Shown one piece after another: positions 11,772-23,280 of a DNA stretch of 64,000 nucleotides (position 1 is the first letter of the stretch; the number at the start of each line of letters is the position of its first letter). The DNA lies in the NCBI GenBank assembly GCA_030159075.1, contig BROG01000810.1, positions 124,001-188,000 on the forward strand, in the 5' to 3' direction. The notes under the pieces are model-generated. The model was not told where the DNA came from. It searched no databases and saw only the letters and a list, made by a program, of their open reading frames with translations. The stretch is from Atrina japonica. Its lineage: Eukaryota > Mollusca > Bivalvia > Pterioida > Pinnidae. The translations under genes were made by a program, and so were the position numbers.

Positions 11772-12721
11772 TTTAAAGGTCTGTTCATAGACTGGCGGTT
11801 GTATACAGCTCTACATCCTTTTGCTATATGTCCTGGTAGACCACACTTCCAACATATTGGTTCTCCATTGGCATTGTGGTTACCTGCTCCGGTGTTAGCT
11901 GTGAGTGGAAAATTAGCCTGTTGGTGTCTATGTTGAAACCTTCCTCTGCCTCTACCCCTGTAGTAACCTCTGTTATATGGCAGTCTTTGATGTACATTTG
12001 GCTGTGTTTCTTGATTCTCCTTAAGTGTCTTAACCTCTGTGGATAGCTGGTTTATCATGCTTTGTAGCTGCTTAAACTGGCTACTCATATCTGTGGTTGT
12101 GGCCATTTTGGATGGTGTTGCTTTCACTTTTTCTGCCTTCTTTTGTTGTTGATGGTCCAGCTCCACTTTCTTGATGGCTACCCTCAGCTCATCAAAATCG
12201 TGTATCCTGTCATAGAGGTACCCAGTGATATCTTTCATTTCCATGCGTAGGCCTTTGTAGAACATCTTCCGTAGCATGTCATTCCTTCTGTATGGATCTA
12301 CATATCCTTTCTCTATGGCTTTGCCTAGGATATCCTCTAATCTGCAGCCCCAATTTGCACAAGTTTCACTCTCTTCTTGTCTAGCATCATAAAATTCTGC
12401 AAGGATATCTTCTGCATCCTGGATGATACCATAGAGCCTGTCAAGCTTATGCAGAATTTCACCTACAGATGCATCTGGTCCTAGTCTCATCACTGCTCTA
12501 CTTGGTTCACCTTTGAGAGACCTTCTTATTGCCTGTTGTATGGTACTCTCTGGATAACTGGTCTTGGTTAGGCAGATGATTTCATATCGCCACATGTCAT
12601 AGGTGGTGTCACTCTTCTCATCACCAGAAAAATTTGACACTCGTGGGTAGGGTTGGTGAAAGGAATACTTTGTACTAGTGGTGGTATTTCCTTGTTCCTT
12701 TGATCTCTTGTGACTTGACAT
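11693..12721 (-). CDS. gag: gypsy Gag, PNMA-like capsid with CCHC knuckle
   Basis: An open frame of 342 codons. Residues ~25-190 (from PYPRVSNFSGDE through MWRYEI, IQQAIRRSLKGE and RLEDILGKAI) resemble the Gag/capsid fold shared by the PNMA family and Ty3/gypsy elements. Residues ~185-235 are Lys/Gln-rich and helical. An Arg-Gly box (251-263) and one zinc knuckle with C290, C293, H298, C303 form the nucleocapsid. The Met at 12721 is probably not the authentic start: an N-terminal segment in another frame begins at ATG 12845. The frame ends at TAG 11693-11695, past the frameshift signal. Confidence 0.88.
   Translation of the reverse strand: MSSHKRSKEQGNTTTSTKYSFHQPYPRVSNFSGDEKSDTTYDMWRYEIICLTKTSYPESTIQQAIRRSLKGEPSRAVMRLGPDASVGEILHKLDRLYGIIQDAEDILAEFYDARQEESETCANWGCRLEDILGKAIEKGYVDPYRRNDMLRKMFYKGLRMEMKDITGYLYDRIHDFDELRVAIKKVELDHQQQKKAEKVKATPSKMATTTDMSSQFKQLQSMINQLSTEVKTLKENQETQPNVHQRLPYNRGYYRGRGRGRFQHRHQQANFPLTANTGAGNHNANGEPICWKCGLPGHIAKGCRAVYNRQSMNRPLNFSRPNSRDKSLAMFDNDVPQHPKRN
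11715..11777 (-). promoter_or_regulatory. -1 programmed ribosomal frameshift site with stem/pseudoknot
   Basis: The heptamer TTTAAAC (11777 down to 11771) sits exactly in the gag frame as T TTA AAC, the X XXY YYZ pattern. Seven bases later GGCCAAA (11757-11763) pairs perfectly with TTTGGCC (11735-11741) around a 15-nt loop. Inside the loop GGGAC (11747-11751) is complementary to GTCCC (11715-11719) downstream, allowing an H-type pseudoknot. Slipping back one base enters the frame that is open through the protease. Slippery site, 7-nt spacer and structure all match known retroviral signals. The pseudoknot is inferred from complementarity only. Confidence 0.85.
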
Positions 12722-12845
12722 AAGATGACATCCATTTGAGTAATTCTTGAGGGGAGTCAGCTTTGGGTTTACACTTAAGTTGTTTTAAAGATGTTATAAC
12801 TTGTTCAATATCATCTGGCGTCATGGTTTCCTCTTGTTCTGCCAT
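12675..12845 (-). pseudogene. N-terminal Gag segment, out of frame with the rest
   Basis: ATG at 12845 opens 56 codons, starting MAEQEE and containing LKQLKCKPKADSPQELLKWM, then stops at 12675-12677. It overlaps the first codons of the main gag frame and lies one base out of phase with it. Its position just upstream and its smooth continuation suggest it is the authentic Gag N terminus, separated by a one-base indel around 12680-12720. An independent short upstream frame is the alternative. Confidence 0.6.
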
Positions 12846-14954
12846 TATGAATGTTGATTTTGAAGTATATGTGTATAATTCCTCTATGCAAGGTAAGTAT
12901 GTTTTGTAATATTAGATAAAATACCAAAAATTCTAAACAAAATATAGATGTTAACAAAATTATCTGAAAAAAATTGTATTAAGAAATGATACCTGAACAG
13001 AATTCAAAAAATGATTACTCAAAGATAGAAATATCAAATTGTTATGGCAACATGGATCAAATGTATGTAAAAGTAAAAGATTCTGAAAACAAGAAAATAA
13101 ATTATTTATGCAGTTTCAATTTCACAAACAGATTTCAATTATTTAAAAAAATGCAACAGAATTAATTACAATTAGAGTGTATCTGAAAAGGAAAAGAAAG
13201 TATTTATTAAAAAAGAGAAAATTTCTGAAATTCAAAACAAAATATCTGAAAATAAATGAATTGATTATAAATCACTAATTCATTCAAAAAATTTGGAATT
13301 AATTTTGAAATAATAAACCTATATACAAATTAAATGTGTATTAACTCTGACAATTGCAAAGTAAACAAACAGAAATAGCGTCAAAATGTAAACAATTATG
13401 ACCTTCCGGTATGAAATACTTCCGGTAATGGCTGTCAAATTTCAATAATGTAAACAAGTGTAAGATCTAACTTAAATTTGTATAATTAAAACTAAAAAAT
13501 CAAAGTTCTTAAATGAATTTAACCTGAAATAAAATAATTCTGAAATTCAAAATTCAATGAAGTTGTATTTGAAATTGTGTTCAAGTCCAATGAAGTAAAT
13601 ATGTGTGCAAAACTTCCATTTGGAAGCTCAATGTGAATAACAAGTCAAGTCTCAAGATTTGCAATCAGAATGTAAACAGCGAAGTCCTTTGTTTGAAAAT
13701 AAACTGTAAGTTTAGGATGAAATGAGATTTGCTGAAATAAATAACCTGTGGTTGAATAAGTGATTATACGATAAACTATTACAGTGTCTAAACTATTACA
13801 GTGTCGGCAAATATAATGAAACAAAACAAAATTAAAATGCAGTAAGTTCGAATGAAATTCACGTGGATAACTTCAGTGGTTACTTATAAAAACAAAACCA
13901 TGTGATACAAATCCGGAAGTGACTAAATGCCGATCCCGATGAACAAAATTCAAACGTGATGGTGACAATGCAGCAAAATAAACCGAACCCGATCAGATGA
14001 GTTAACGGAAAAATAGATGAAATTTTGATAAAGAAGTTTAAACAAATGAACTCACATAAAGTACAAAAAACACACAATAAACACACATAAGGGGATTCCC
14101 TATTCAACAGAAAACGACCAGAACAGACTATATGACACAAACCAAAAGGTAACCAAACCCAAATGTAACTATGTTAACACAACAACCCAGTGAACAGTAA
14201 GTCTAAGGTCAAGTGTAAAAGTCTATCAAATAAATTCTAAATTGTTAGTATGTAAGTAATTCCAAAGGTGTATGTAAGGAATATGCAAGGTCTTACATCT
14301 CTTTCTCAATCCAATCACCGATTCACGCAAAAATTCAAAGAGGTCACACTATGAATAAATAGTAAACATTTACATGTAAGTTGTGTTTTACCAAATATTT
14401 CCGTAAATGCGACCAAAAAGCGTAGTGTAATCAAAACACAATAGCTACAAACTTCAAAATACCAAGTTTGCTTATAATAACAAATGCTTGTGTTCGACGA
14501 AACCAATATTTCTGTGTATAACTGTTTAGTTCATATGCAGCATATCAATATGCACCAATAATTTATGCTCATCAATGTAATGTATAACTTAATCAAGCAA
14601 AAGGACTTACCAGTCTGAGGATTACTTCCCTATTAAGTTATTACATATACACAAAAAATAGTCACAAACACAAGTTCAAAGTTCAAAAGTTTGTCTCTTC
14701 TGCTAACTATGGCAGGTGGATCCAAATATCGCGTGTGCACAAGAAAGTCACTTCGAATTCACTCAAGTCCTTTGGAATTCACTTAGAGCTCTAAAAGAGT
14801 CAATTCACAGAGAGTTAGTTTAAGTTCACTTCACCGTAGTGAAAAGCAACGGAACAAAAATGTCAACAGCATAGGTTCCTCTGTATCCAAACACTGAATA
14901 CGAAAACTTCACTTTGATGGCAAGTCCATATGAAATATTGTCCTTAGGAAATAC
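12846..14954 (-). other. 2.1 kb untranslated leader of the gypsy element
   Basis: AT-rich sequence between primer-binding site and gag. Short open frames at 13880-14140 and 14315-14506 (minus) are hydrophobic or low complexity and carry no domain I recognise. The leader would hold the packaging signal and perhaps splice or internal ribosome entry elements, none of which I can point to. Confidence 0.5.
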
Positions 14955-14972
14955 GTCCCAACGTGGGCGCCA
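14955..14972 (-). promoter_or_regulatory. tRNA primer-binding site (PBS)
   Basis: Three bases after the 5' LTR the element reads TGGCGCCCACGTTGGGA. The TGG start is the complement of a tRNA CCA end, and the PBS position is as expected. I do not assign the tRNA species. Confidence 0.85.
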
Positions 14973-14975
14973 TTT

Positions 14976-15486
14976 TGTAACAGGGTTATATTCTAACTAC
15001 ATAAACCACTGTTAAGGTTCAGACGTATTTTATTTGCTGGTTTAATGATTTAATGATTATGATTTTACCCCGTCTATGGGACCGAGTAAGGTAAAACAAA
15101 CAATTCCCTTATTTCATATGGTTTATAATCACCATTCAAATATTAGATGTTAATAGTAAATGTCTGACTGTCTGTAACTCAGGTCCTTTGTCTACTACCA
15201 AAGAAACATTTACCCAGCTCAAAAACTCGGTGGAAACATATTAACCAATGAAATACCATAAAACAAACACTAATGTCCAATATAAAATCTGAAGACAAAC
15301 ATCTCCAACTCCTGGTTTAATTAATTGATACACAAAGACATACAGGTGACCAACACACTGACATACCCTGAAGGGAATACATACACAAGACACATACATA
15401 CACATGTATCAATAATTAAACATTTAAAAAACAAAGTTGTTCAATTTAATTTATTTATTTAATAATACAATTTCATCACTGTCACA
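14976..15486 (-). repeat. 5' LTR of the gypsy element (511 bp)
   Basis: Matches 6754-7278 over its whole length except a ~13-base indel near 14986-15000 and a few single changes. The TACA target duplication follows at 15487-15490. Confidence 0.95.
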
Positions 15487-15890
15487 TACATATGTTGATA
15501 GTTTTCCAAAGTCTTTTTCCAAGATTGGTGTGTATTACACAAAAGGGCTATCATTGATGAGAAATTCTATATCAATAAGTAAAAAGTATCGATATATATC
15601 GATAAATCGAATAATTTGGTACTTCTTTGAACGCATTCAAAATAAACAGATTCATTGTAATAATTATGTATATTTGACCATCTGAAGATGAGAAAGCAAT
15701 CATTGCAAGGAAAAACTCATTTATTTGAACAAATTGAAAAATTGGAAAAAAAATATACTAAAGTTCAATAATGTGAAGTTAAACAAATTGAAAATTTTGG
15801 TGATTTTAAAAGAAAATACATCTAGTGAAATGCATTATGAAATGTATCCATACGTTAAAAGTGTATCGATTATCGTATCAAATCAATTTT
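15487..15890. other. no supported feature
   Basis: AT-rich flank of the gypsy insertion. No domain is recognised in the short open frames. Confidence 0.5.
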
Positions 15891-18800
15891 TAGCTCACCT
15901 GGCCCGAAGGGCTCACATGAGCTATTGCTATAAGCCAAAGGTCCTGCGTCTGTCCTTGTCGTCCTACATCCGTCATCTGTCTATTAACTTTTGCATTCAA
16001 ACATCTTCTACTCAAGAACCAGCAGGCCAATTTTAACCAAACTTGCCATATAGTATCCCCATGTAAAGCTGCATAAAGTTTGTGAATGAAAAAGGAATAG
16101 GACCAATAGGGGCCCTGAAAGGGGCCAAAAAAGACAAAAACTTGGTATATCTTTAAAAATCTTCTTCTTATGAACCAATGATCAGATGAGTTTCAAATTT
16201 TGTATGCATAATTGTAAAGTCAATATCTACAAAGTTTGAGAACGAAAATGAAATTTGTCGATAAACAAGCCACTGGGGGTGATTTAGTAACACAGGGTAT
16301 ATTTGTATTACAAATTTTTCAATAACATCAAAACTGATCGACTTTTTGTTTACAAAGATATATGAGAAAGTTGTTAGAAATTACCTGAGGATCATTTTGA
16401 CAAAATTTCAAGATCATCTCCAGAACCATTGGACCAATTTGAACCAAACTTGACAGGAAGTATAACAATGTAAAGCTGCATAAAATTTGTGGATGAAAAG
16501 GGGCTAGGACCAAACATGGCTGCCATGGCTAAATATAGAATGAATGAGTCAGCAGATATTTTTTATCTCCTAAATTATTAAAGCTAGAGAAAAAAAAACA
16601 TTACCTTAAAATGAGCGGCTTGCAAAAATATACAAATATGTCTTTTTGTTGGAAATTGTCAGGTCGACTCTCATTTGAATTATCTCCCCTTTTTTGTAAA
16701 TTTTTCATGTTTTTGGATGTTTTGTCATTATCTTGGAAAGTATAATAGGTAGAGTAAAAGTGAAAGAAGAAAAAATGTTCAGCATGTACAGATCTATAAA
16801 AATGTCAGGAAGGCCGAAATTGTCAGGTTGCCCCTTATGGGAGTTTTTTTCCTTTTAAGTGTCTTTTTCATGTATTTAACAGTTTTGTCCTATTATCTTG
16901 AAAAGTATAAAAGCTAGAGTAAAAGTGAAAGAAGCAAAAATGTTCAGCACGCAAAGATCTACTATAAGTCAATAGGTCCAAAATTGTCATATCACCTCTT
17001 ATGGGAGTTATTTCCCCTTCTATGTGGATTTTTCATGTTTTTGTTTTTTTTTTAACATTATCTTGAGTAAAAATGAAAAAGAAAACATGTTCAGGACGCA
17101 AAGATCTACAAAAAAGTCAATAGGGCCGAAATTGTCAAGAAGCCCCTCACAGGAGTTATTTCCCTTTTAAGTGGATTTTTCATGTTTTTGGATGTTTATT
17201 GACATTATCTTGAAAAGTATAAAAAGGTAGAGTAAAAATAAAAGAAGCAATAAGTTCAGCATGCAGAGATAAAAAAAATCGTCAACAGGGCTGAAATAAG
17301 GTTGCCCCTTATGGGAGTTTTTTCCCTTTTAAGGCCATACAAATTTTATTTGTAGTTCTTTGTGATTTCATTTTCAGATTTTGGACTGAATGATCCAAAC
17401 CTTTTTTTTTAATATTATTTTTTCCAATTTCATTGAAATTGGACCGAAGCAATAAAAATATTGATGGAACGGAATTATTTTCTATCATTTTTGTAATTTT
17501 GATTTTAATAATTTAATAATTCTGGTTTGTAAATCACGAAAACTATTTTGAAAGAAAGCGAAAGGGTAATAATCTTCCTGTTAGATTTGCAATAGGGTAA
17601 GTGTATTGAGAAATTGTTTCCACATGTATTCTGCCTACGGTTTTCAACAAAATAAATAAAGTAAAATTATATTTGTATCAATTCAAAAAGTATATACATA
17701 TGTTTAACTTCTGCACACAAATTTCATTGCACAATTTTTATAAGGTAATACCTCATTAATGCCAAGATCAAAAGAAATATTAGAATAATAATACATTTTA
17801 TATTTTTATTTGAAATGTGTACTTTAAGTTTAGTAATATGTCTTTATGTAAATGGGCTGACATCAGGGCCCTAACCCTGACAACACAATAATGTGAATAT
17901 TTTGGGCAATAAATAGCTTTTATCTTACAAAGAATTTGATTCCCGTTGAAACCACAAAATAGGGACTTATTTCAGAATTGTAATTCAAAAGTAAAAGATA
18001 CTAAAAGAGAAATCATAGACATTTTTTGAAGTTGTAAAACACATGTAAAATGATATTTATGGATTGTGAAATGAAATATGGTCAAGACTCACTCTGTGAC
18101 AATGACAAATTTTGTCACTGATTGACTACAAAAAAGTTATGCGCGGAGGACAAAATTTAGAGAATATTTTGTAAAAATTTATATTGGCTATAAACTGTTA
18201 ACTAAATCAATCCAAAATCAAAACCACTGGAAAAAACGCATCTGATATAAGTGAAATTGGCACAAAGAATATTCTTCAATGATGCACAATTTCTGTATTG
18301 CATTTCTCTAATAGTACAGTTAAAGATGGTCATGTACATGAAACAAAAAGACAGTATGTCAGTAATAGAGAATCATTTAAATACACATTAGGATTGATAT
18401 ATTGTGGAAACTTGTGATTTTTTTTAAAAGAAATGTCTTTATTTGTTTATGTTAGGGGCAGGCTTATGTCTTCAAGATGTATGTTAGATATTAATAATTT
18501 CTGTGGAAATGTGAGGTAAAATCGTAATTTCTTTGGAAACTCTGGTTAAAATCAGAGAATTTTATATTTCCCAGCTGGGGCATATAAAATTCTCCGCTTT
18601 ACCCAGCGTTTCCACAGAAATCAGGTAAAATCAGAGAATTTTATAAAATTCTCCAATATTTTATAATTATATATTCATATTTCATATCTAAATCAAGCAG
18701 TTGCTGAAATTGAAGGCCAAATTTCTTTTTCGATTTTGAGCATTTTTTCCTTTGATAAAATTTAAAATTGTTTAAAATCGGTAAATATACAGAAATTCTT

Positions 18801-20153
18801 CCTTACCAAACGGATGACCAGCACTGATAAACAACTGAACACTGAAATGAATCTATGCAGTTTAATTAGATTCTATATCGTGATCCTTGATCTTGATCAA
18901 GAAATAAGCTTAAAGATTCTATAAATATAATTTCTATAAAGTTTTGTATGCTTACGACTCATGGTGGTTTGATTACTTTGAAGCTTCCCTGCATGGAAAC
19001 TATTTAAACATCATCGCAAAAAAAAAAAACCGAGGACAAGAACGGAAACACATGGCTGAAGATTAAAATCATAAAAGAAACCGCAATACCGAACTGGAAT
19101 CCTGAAAAAAAAAATTTGCATGCTCACTTTCAAAACAGGTGCAGTAAAAAAATAATAATATTATTATTTCACTTTCTGGAAATTACCGGGATTTCCAACG
19201 AACTACGAAAAAAATTGGCGTGACCTACATGTACATGATGTATTGGATTTTTCATGAGTTATTTCCCCTTTTAAGTGGATTTTTCATGTTTTTGACAGTT
19301 TTGTCCTATTATCTTGAAAAGTATATTAGCTGGAGTAAAAGTGAAAGAAGCAAAAATGTTCAGCACACATAGATCTGCTAAAAAGACGATTGGGCTCAAA
19401 TTGTCATGTTGCCCCTTATGGGAGTTATTTTCCCTTTCAAGTGGATTTTTCATGTTTTTGGATGTTTTTTGACATTACATGTATCTTGAAAAGTATAGTA
19501 GGTAGAGTGAAAATGAAAGAAGCAAAATTGTTCAGCTTGCAAAGATCTACAAAAATGTTAACAGGGCCAAAATTGTCAGGGAGCCCCTTATGGGAGTTTT
19601 TTTCCCTTTTAAACTGATTTTTCATGTTTTTGAACATTATCTTGAAAAGAATAATAGGCAGAGTAAAAGTGAAAGAAGAGAAAATGTTCAGCATGCAAAA
19701 ATCTACAAAAAAAGCCAATTTGGCTGAAATTGTCAGGTTGTCCCTTATTGGAGGTGGATATTTCATGTTTTTGGCAGTTTTGTCTTAATATCTTGAAAAG
19801 AATAATAGATAGAAAGAAGTAAAAATGTTCAGTACGCAAAAAAAAATCTACGTAAAAGTCTACAGCAATTAAATTGTCAGGTTGATCCTTATGGGAGTTA
19901 TTTCCCCTTTTAAGTGGATATTTTCATATTTTGCACTGTTTTTCCCTATTGTTCAGTGATCACCTCCATGCTTTTGGTTACTTTTCTGTATATTGTTAGT
20001 AAAATGGATTCACTCAGGTGATTTTTAAGGTCCAATGGGCCTACTGTTCTTCATGTTTATTAGTGATTTTATCTTTTACACATTTTGTATGTTTTCTGCA
20101 ATGTTTACCAATTTTGCTAGGTGAGCGACTTAAGGCCCCTTGGACCTCTTGTT
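15891..20153 (+). mobile_element. AGCTCACC-family interspersed element (copy 1, long)
   Basis: Starts tagctcacctggcccgaagg and ends ggtgagcgacttaaggcccc...ttggacctcttg. The two ends are partly complementary (GCTCACCT / AGGTGAGC). The body holds about ten units of ~155 bp (cttatgggagttatttcccc ... aaattgtcaggttgcccc), split into two blocks (16670-17332 and 19244-19940) by the insertion 17333-19225. A shorter copy lies at 37318-38892 and a partial 3' end at 31312-31853. No protein is encoded. I know this family by sight from mollusc genomes but not its superfamily. Confidence 0.75.
17333..19225. mobile_element. 1.9 kb transposon-like insertion with imperfect TIRs
   Basis: The regular 155-bp repeat of the host element breaks at 17333 and resumes at about 19244. 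The first ~30 bases (GGCCATACAAATTTT..GTAGTTCTTTG) match the complement of the last ~30 (GGTCACGCCAATTTT..GTAGTTCGTTG) at roughly three quarters of positions. No clean target duplication is seen (TAA on the left, TAC on the right). The inside is AT-rich, with a foldback around 18500-18660 and no transposase. Confidence 0.5.
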
Positions 20154-20173
20154 GTATCAATATATTGATATCA

Positions 20174-20421
20174 CAGGGATTATTCACCCTATCATATGGG
20201 GCTGAAATAAGGCCCCATTTCCAATGCAAAATTTATACAGTTTTTCCCAATTTGCAGTCAAAATTTCCTAATTGAAGTGAAATGACAATGAATTTGAAGA
20301 GGTTCTTGTATTTTCACATAGTTTTGTGTATTTCAAGATTTCCCAATTTCAGTAAAATGTTGCTAAAATTCCCAATTGAAAAGGCCCAGGCCCATTCCCA
20401 AAAGAGTGTGGAAAATCCCTG
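20174..20421. mobile_element. CAGGGATT-ended repeat, copy 1
   Basis: Starts CAGGGATTA and ends AATCCCTG. The body contains ggccccatttccaatgcaaa and ttcccaattgaaaagg, which recur at 30976-31300 and in 41298-42260. No target duplication is visible. Probably a short non-autonomous element; hAT-like ends are only a guess. Confidence 0.4.
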
Positions 20422-20426
20422 TATGG

Positions 20427-21802
20427 AGTCTATCAATGACAGCCCTAATTACACATAAGAAACTTAAGTAACATAGATCAATTGTCAAGACCTGATATAT
20501 CTGTCATAAAGCTGAATTCAGACATTTTTATTTTTATTATTTCTGGACTTTACAAAACAAAATTGTGTTTCCATTTTCACATGTATGTTTACTTTTTAAT
20601 TTACTCTGTAACTCACAGATTATAATTATCAATTTACAGATTCAATTGTTAATGTTTTCCCACCATAAGTGCTTAGACTTTGTGACACCTGGACAATATT
20701 TATAATACCGGAAATGGACTTATTTCACATGTTAATCATCTCTTTACATAATTATTTTTATTACTGTCAAAGCAATTATGTACTTATCTAATTTCTCTAT
20801 TATGTTTATGTACATGTACATCTGTGTAAGATTTAATTTGCTATTGTTTAGTAATTTACTCAACACCTTTCAAACTAGATCTATTATTTACATACTATTG
20901 TCCCAAATTCTCATAAATACTTTTGTAAAATTTCATTCCTCAGTTCGGATATCAGACACACTACCGATAACACCGACTTATTGCTATGTTTTGGAGACCA
21001 CATACATTTTTGGTCGCATATCCAACTTCAGTATTAACTTGAATTGTATTTTTATTCAGAACTTATTCATTATTATTCACTATTTCGGACTATATACTTT
21101 TGAATGTTATATATTTGTGATCTAATGTTCATCGTTGCGGCTTCACCAAAAAAACTGATCAACTTATACAGTGTTCTTCCTGGAGTTGCATTTTGGTGGA
21201 CCACAGGGAACACAACACTCTCTATCTATTTACGGCCCACAGCGCCACATTACTATACGGCCCACAGTGCCATGTTACTTCACAGTCCACAGCGCCACAC
21301 ACATTGACTCTGACCCTTCTTCTTGCCAACATTCCTCAACCCCTTCGTTAACAACGCAACAGCGGATAGACATTGTCACATATGACAACATCAAACCTCG
21401 ACATGAAACCCATTGTGAAATATCATGTGTATGTACTTCACCTGTCAGCAGGATGCTGTCCCAATAAACAATACCCAGGTGGTCCATGAAACGATTAGTT
21501 GAATAACCTGACTAGTACTAAATGGTATAGCCCTAAGTTTATGGAATGTAAAAACTACACATCTGTTACACAATACAGTTATATCTAGATTTCTCAATTT
21601 AAAAATTAATGACCATTGAAAATCAAAATTAAAAACAACAAAGTAAATTAAAAGTAACATAAATTCATAATATCAGAGTCAATTTATGTTAAAGGAAGGA
21701 GATCATTTAAAGTTTTATATATTGCCGGTTCTTATTAAAATCCTTGTACATCGACTTCACCATAAGATTTTAGTGTCTTGATAAATACATGTATCTAGTA
21801 AA
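20427..21802. other. no supported feature
   Basis: AT-rich. Open frames at 20778-21125, 21104-21307 and 21171-21467 show no domain I recognise. A short gccacattactatacggcccacag duplication occurs near 21235-21300. Confidence 0.4.
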
Positions 21803-21890
21803 TACAGAACCTCACTTAAGAGACCACCTCACTAATCAGACCACTTTGAGTCAGTCAGTTAGGTGGTCTTAATAGCTAGCTTCCACTGTA
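21803..21890. mobile_element. 88-bp MITE with CAG..CTG ends and TA flanks
   Basis: TA then CAGAACCTCACTTAAGAGAC on the left. The right end, read in reverse, gives CAGTGGAAGC..TTAAGACCACC followed by TA. The ends are homologous and flanked by TA, as expected for mariner-type MITEs. The left end is the complement of 30471-30496 in the 61-bp array. Confidence 0.6.
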
Positions 21891-22783
21891 TCTGAGAGAT
21901 CGGAAATAAAGTTTAAATTATGTATAAAATAATAATAAATTAGGGTTAATTATCTAATTTTGTGTAATTCAAAGAAACCTGTTAAATCAAATAGCTAAAG
22001 TATAGTAATTTAAAAAGGCAATCCACAAACTTAGATATCATTGAATAGAATAAATTTGCAAGTGTAATAATATTAGAACCTGTATCAGAAGTTTAGATAA
22101 AAGGGAAAATTTTAATGAGTGTAAGTCAGATTGATTTCCGTTTATCACCAATCATAATCTTATTGGTTTATAATGCCTAAGTACACTTTGTTTATCACTA
22201 ATCTTAATCATATTGGTTTATAATGCCTAAGTACACTTCCCTGTCTGTTCAATGAAGTCATGAAAACAGAACATTTGATTTTGAACTATAATTAGGGTTG
22301 TCATTAACAACCTGGGTTTCTCATACTTATTTGATAGTGATTGTTTTTACGAAAAAAATGTGTTTCTTGTTATAAAAAGAAGATTTTATGATGTTTATCA
22401 ACAAAATATGTTGTCAAGAATACAGAATTCAACCAGAAGTGATTGTACAAACACCTTGTAGATAACTTTACTCTTCAGTATTATTTTAAAAAACTTATGA
22501 ATCCTACGTACAGAAAATATTTATCTCATTTTAGAATATCGTCACATACTTTACGTATTGAAACAGGTCGTTTTTATTATGTAAACAGAAGAGCATGTAT
22601 GTCCATTATATAATGACCTTAGACACAATTATATAAAACCAAACCATATTACTTTAGAAGGCCAAGTGTATTTAAACTTGTTCAATTATTAAGTGTTAAT
22701 AATGTGAAAATCATTTGTAATCTTGGGAAATTTTTATACTTAGCTTGTAAAAGAAGGTTTGACTCACTTGATGTTTAATTGCT
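21891..22783. other. no supported feature
   Basis: AT-rich. A ~60-base direct duplication occurs near 22130-22240 (tttatcaccaatcataatcttattgg and tttatcactaatcttaatcatattgg). Confidence 0.4.
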
Positions 22784-22794
22784 GTATATATATA

Positions 22795-22870
<76 letters not shown>
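22784..22870. repeat. (TA)n microsatellite
   Basis: About 80 bases of almost pure alternating TA, preceded by a short interrupted run. Confidence 0.95.
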
Positions 22871-22873
<3 letters not shown>

Positions 22874-23023
22874 CATTTGTGTATGTACAAATGTATATAT
22901 ATTTACAATGCACAGTAAACCCTCTTTACAATGACTATGTTTGTTCCCATGTAGGAATGACCTATCAAATTTGTCACTCTAATGAATTTGATGTGGTAGG
23001 CATTTCAAGTGGGCCAATTTTAA

Positions 23024-23280
23024 AGGTACATTAGCTGTGTTAAACAAACAAACAAAAATCAATTTTTTTCAACTTTCATTACTTGTACAAGATGGACAAA
23101 AACAAATAAGAGCTATACACAGGCATATACACTTTTATTTTCCTATATATGTTGTGAAAATAAAGTCGGTTCATTGTGGTATTCATATACAAATGTTTAG
23201 GTGGAGAATTGCCAAATCTGGGTTTTTCAAGAATTTTTCACAAAATATACCGGTATAGGAGTTTAAGAATTTTTATGCCA
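23024..23280 (+). repeat. interspersed repeat, pair member 1
   Basis: Starts aaaggtacattagctgtgtt and contains ttttcctatatatgttgtg and aatctgggtttttcaag. A diverged copy in the same order is at 52333-52545. Only two copies are visible here. Confidence 0.55.

Larger units (their letters stand above)
6754..15486 (-). mobile_element. full-length Ty3/gypsy LTR retrotransposon
   Basis: The 8.73 kb element reads on the minus strand: 5' LTR 14976-15486, primer-binding site, long leader, gag, protease, RT-RNase H-integrase, polypurine tract, 3' LTR 6754-7278. In element sense the LTRs start TGTGACA and end TGTTACA. TACA lies directly outside both ends (6750-6753 and 15487-15490), a 4-bp target duplication. 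The protease-RT-RNase H-integrase order is that of Ty3/gypsy. Between the LTRs I see three substitutions, a 1-base indel and one 13-base indel, so the insertion is young. The coding region is nevertheless frameshifted near the gag start and between protease and RT, so this copy is probably not autonomous. Without those changes it would be a complete element. Confidence 0.95.

Noticed and set aside
13880..14506. Hydrophobic frames in the gypsy leader as a possible env-like gene
   Set aside because: They are too short, lie upstream of gag rather than after pol, and show no signal peptide, cleavage site or fusion motif.
22784..22870. Poly-Ile/Tyr frame
   Set aside because: Translation of the (TA)n microsatellite.
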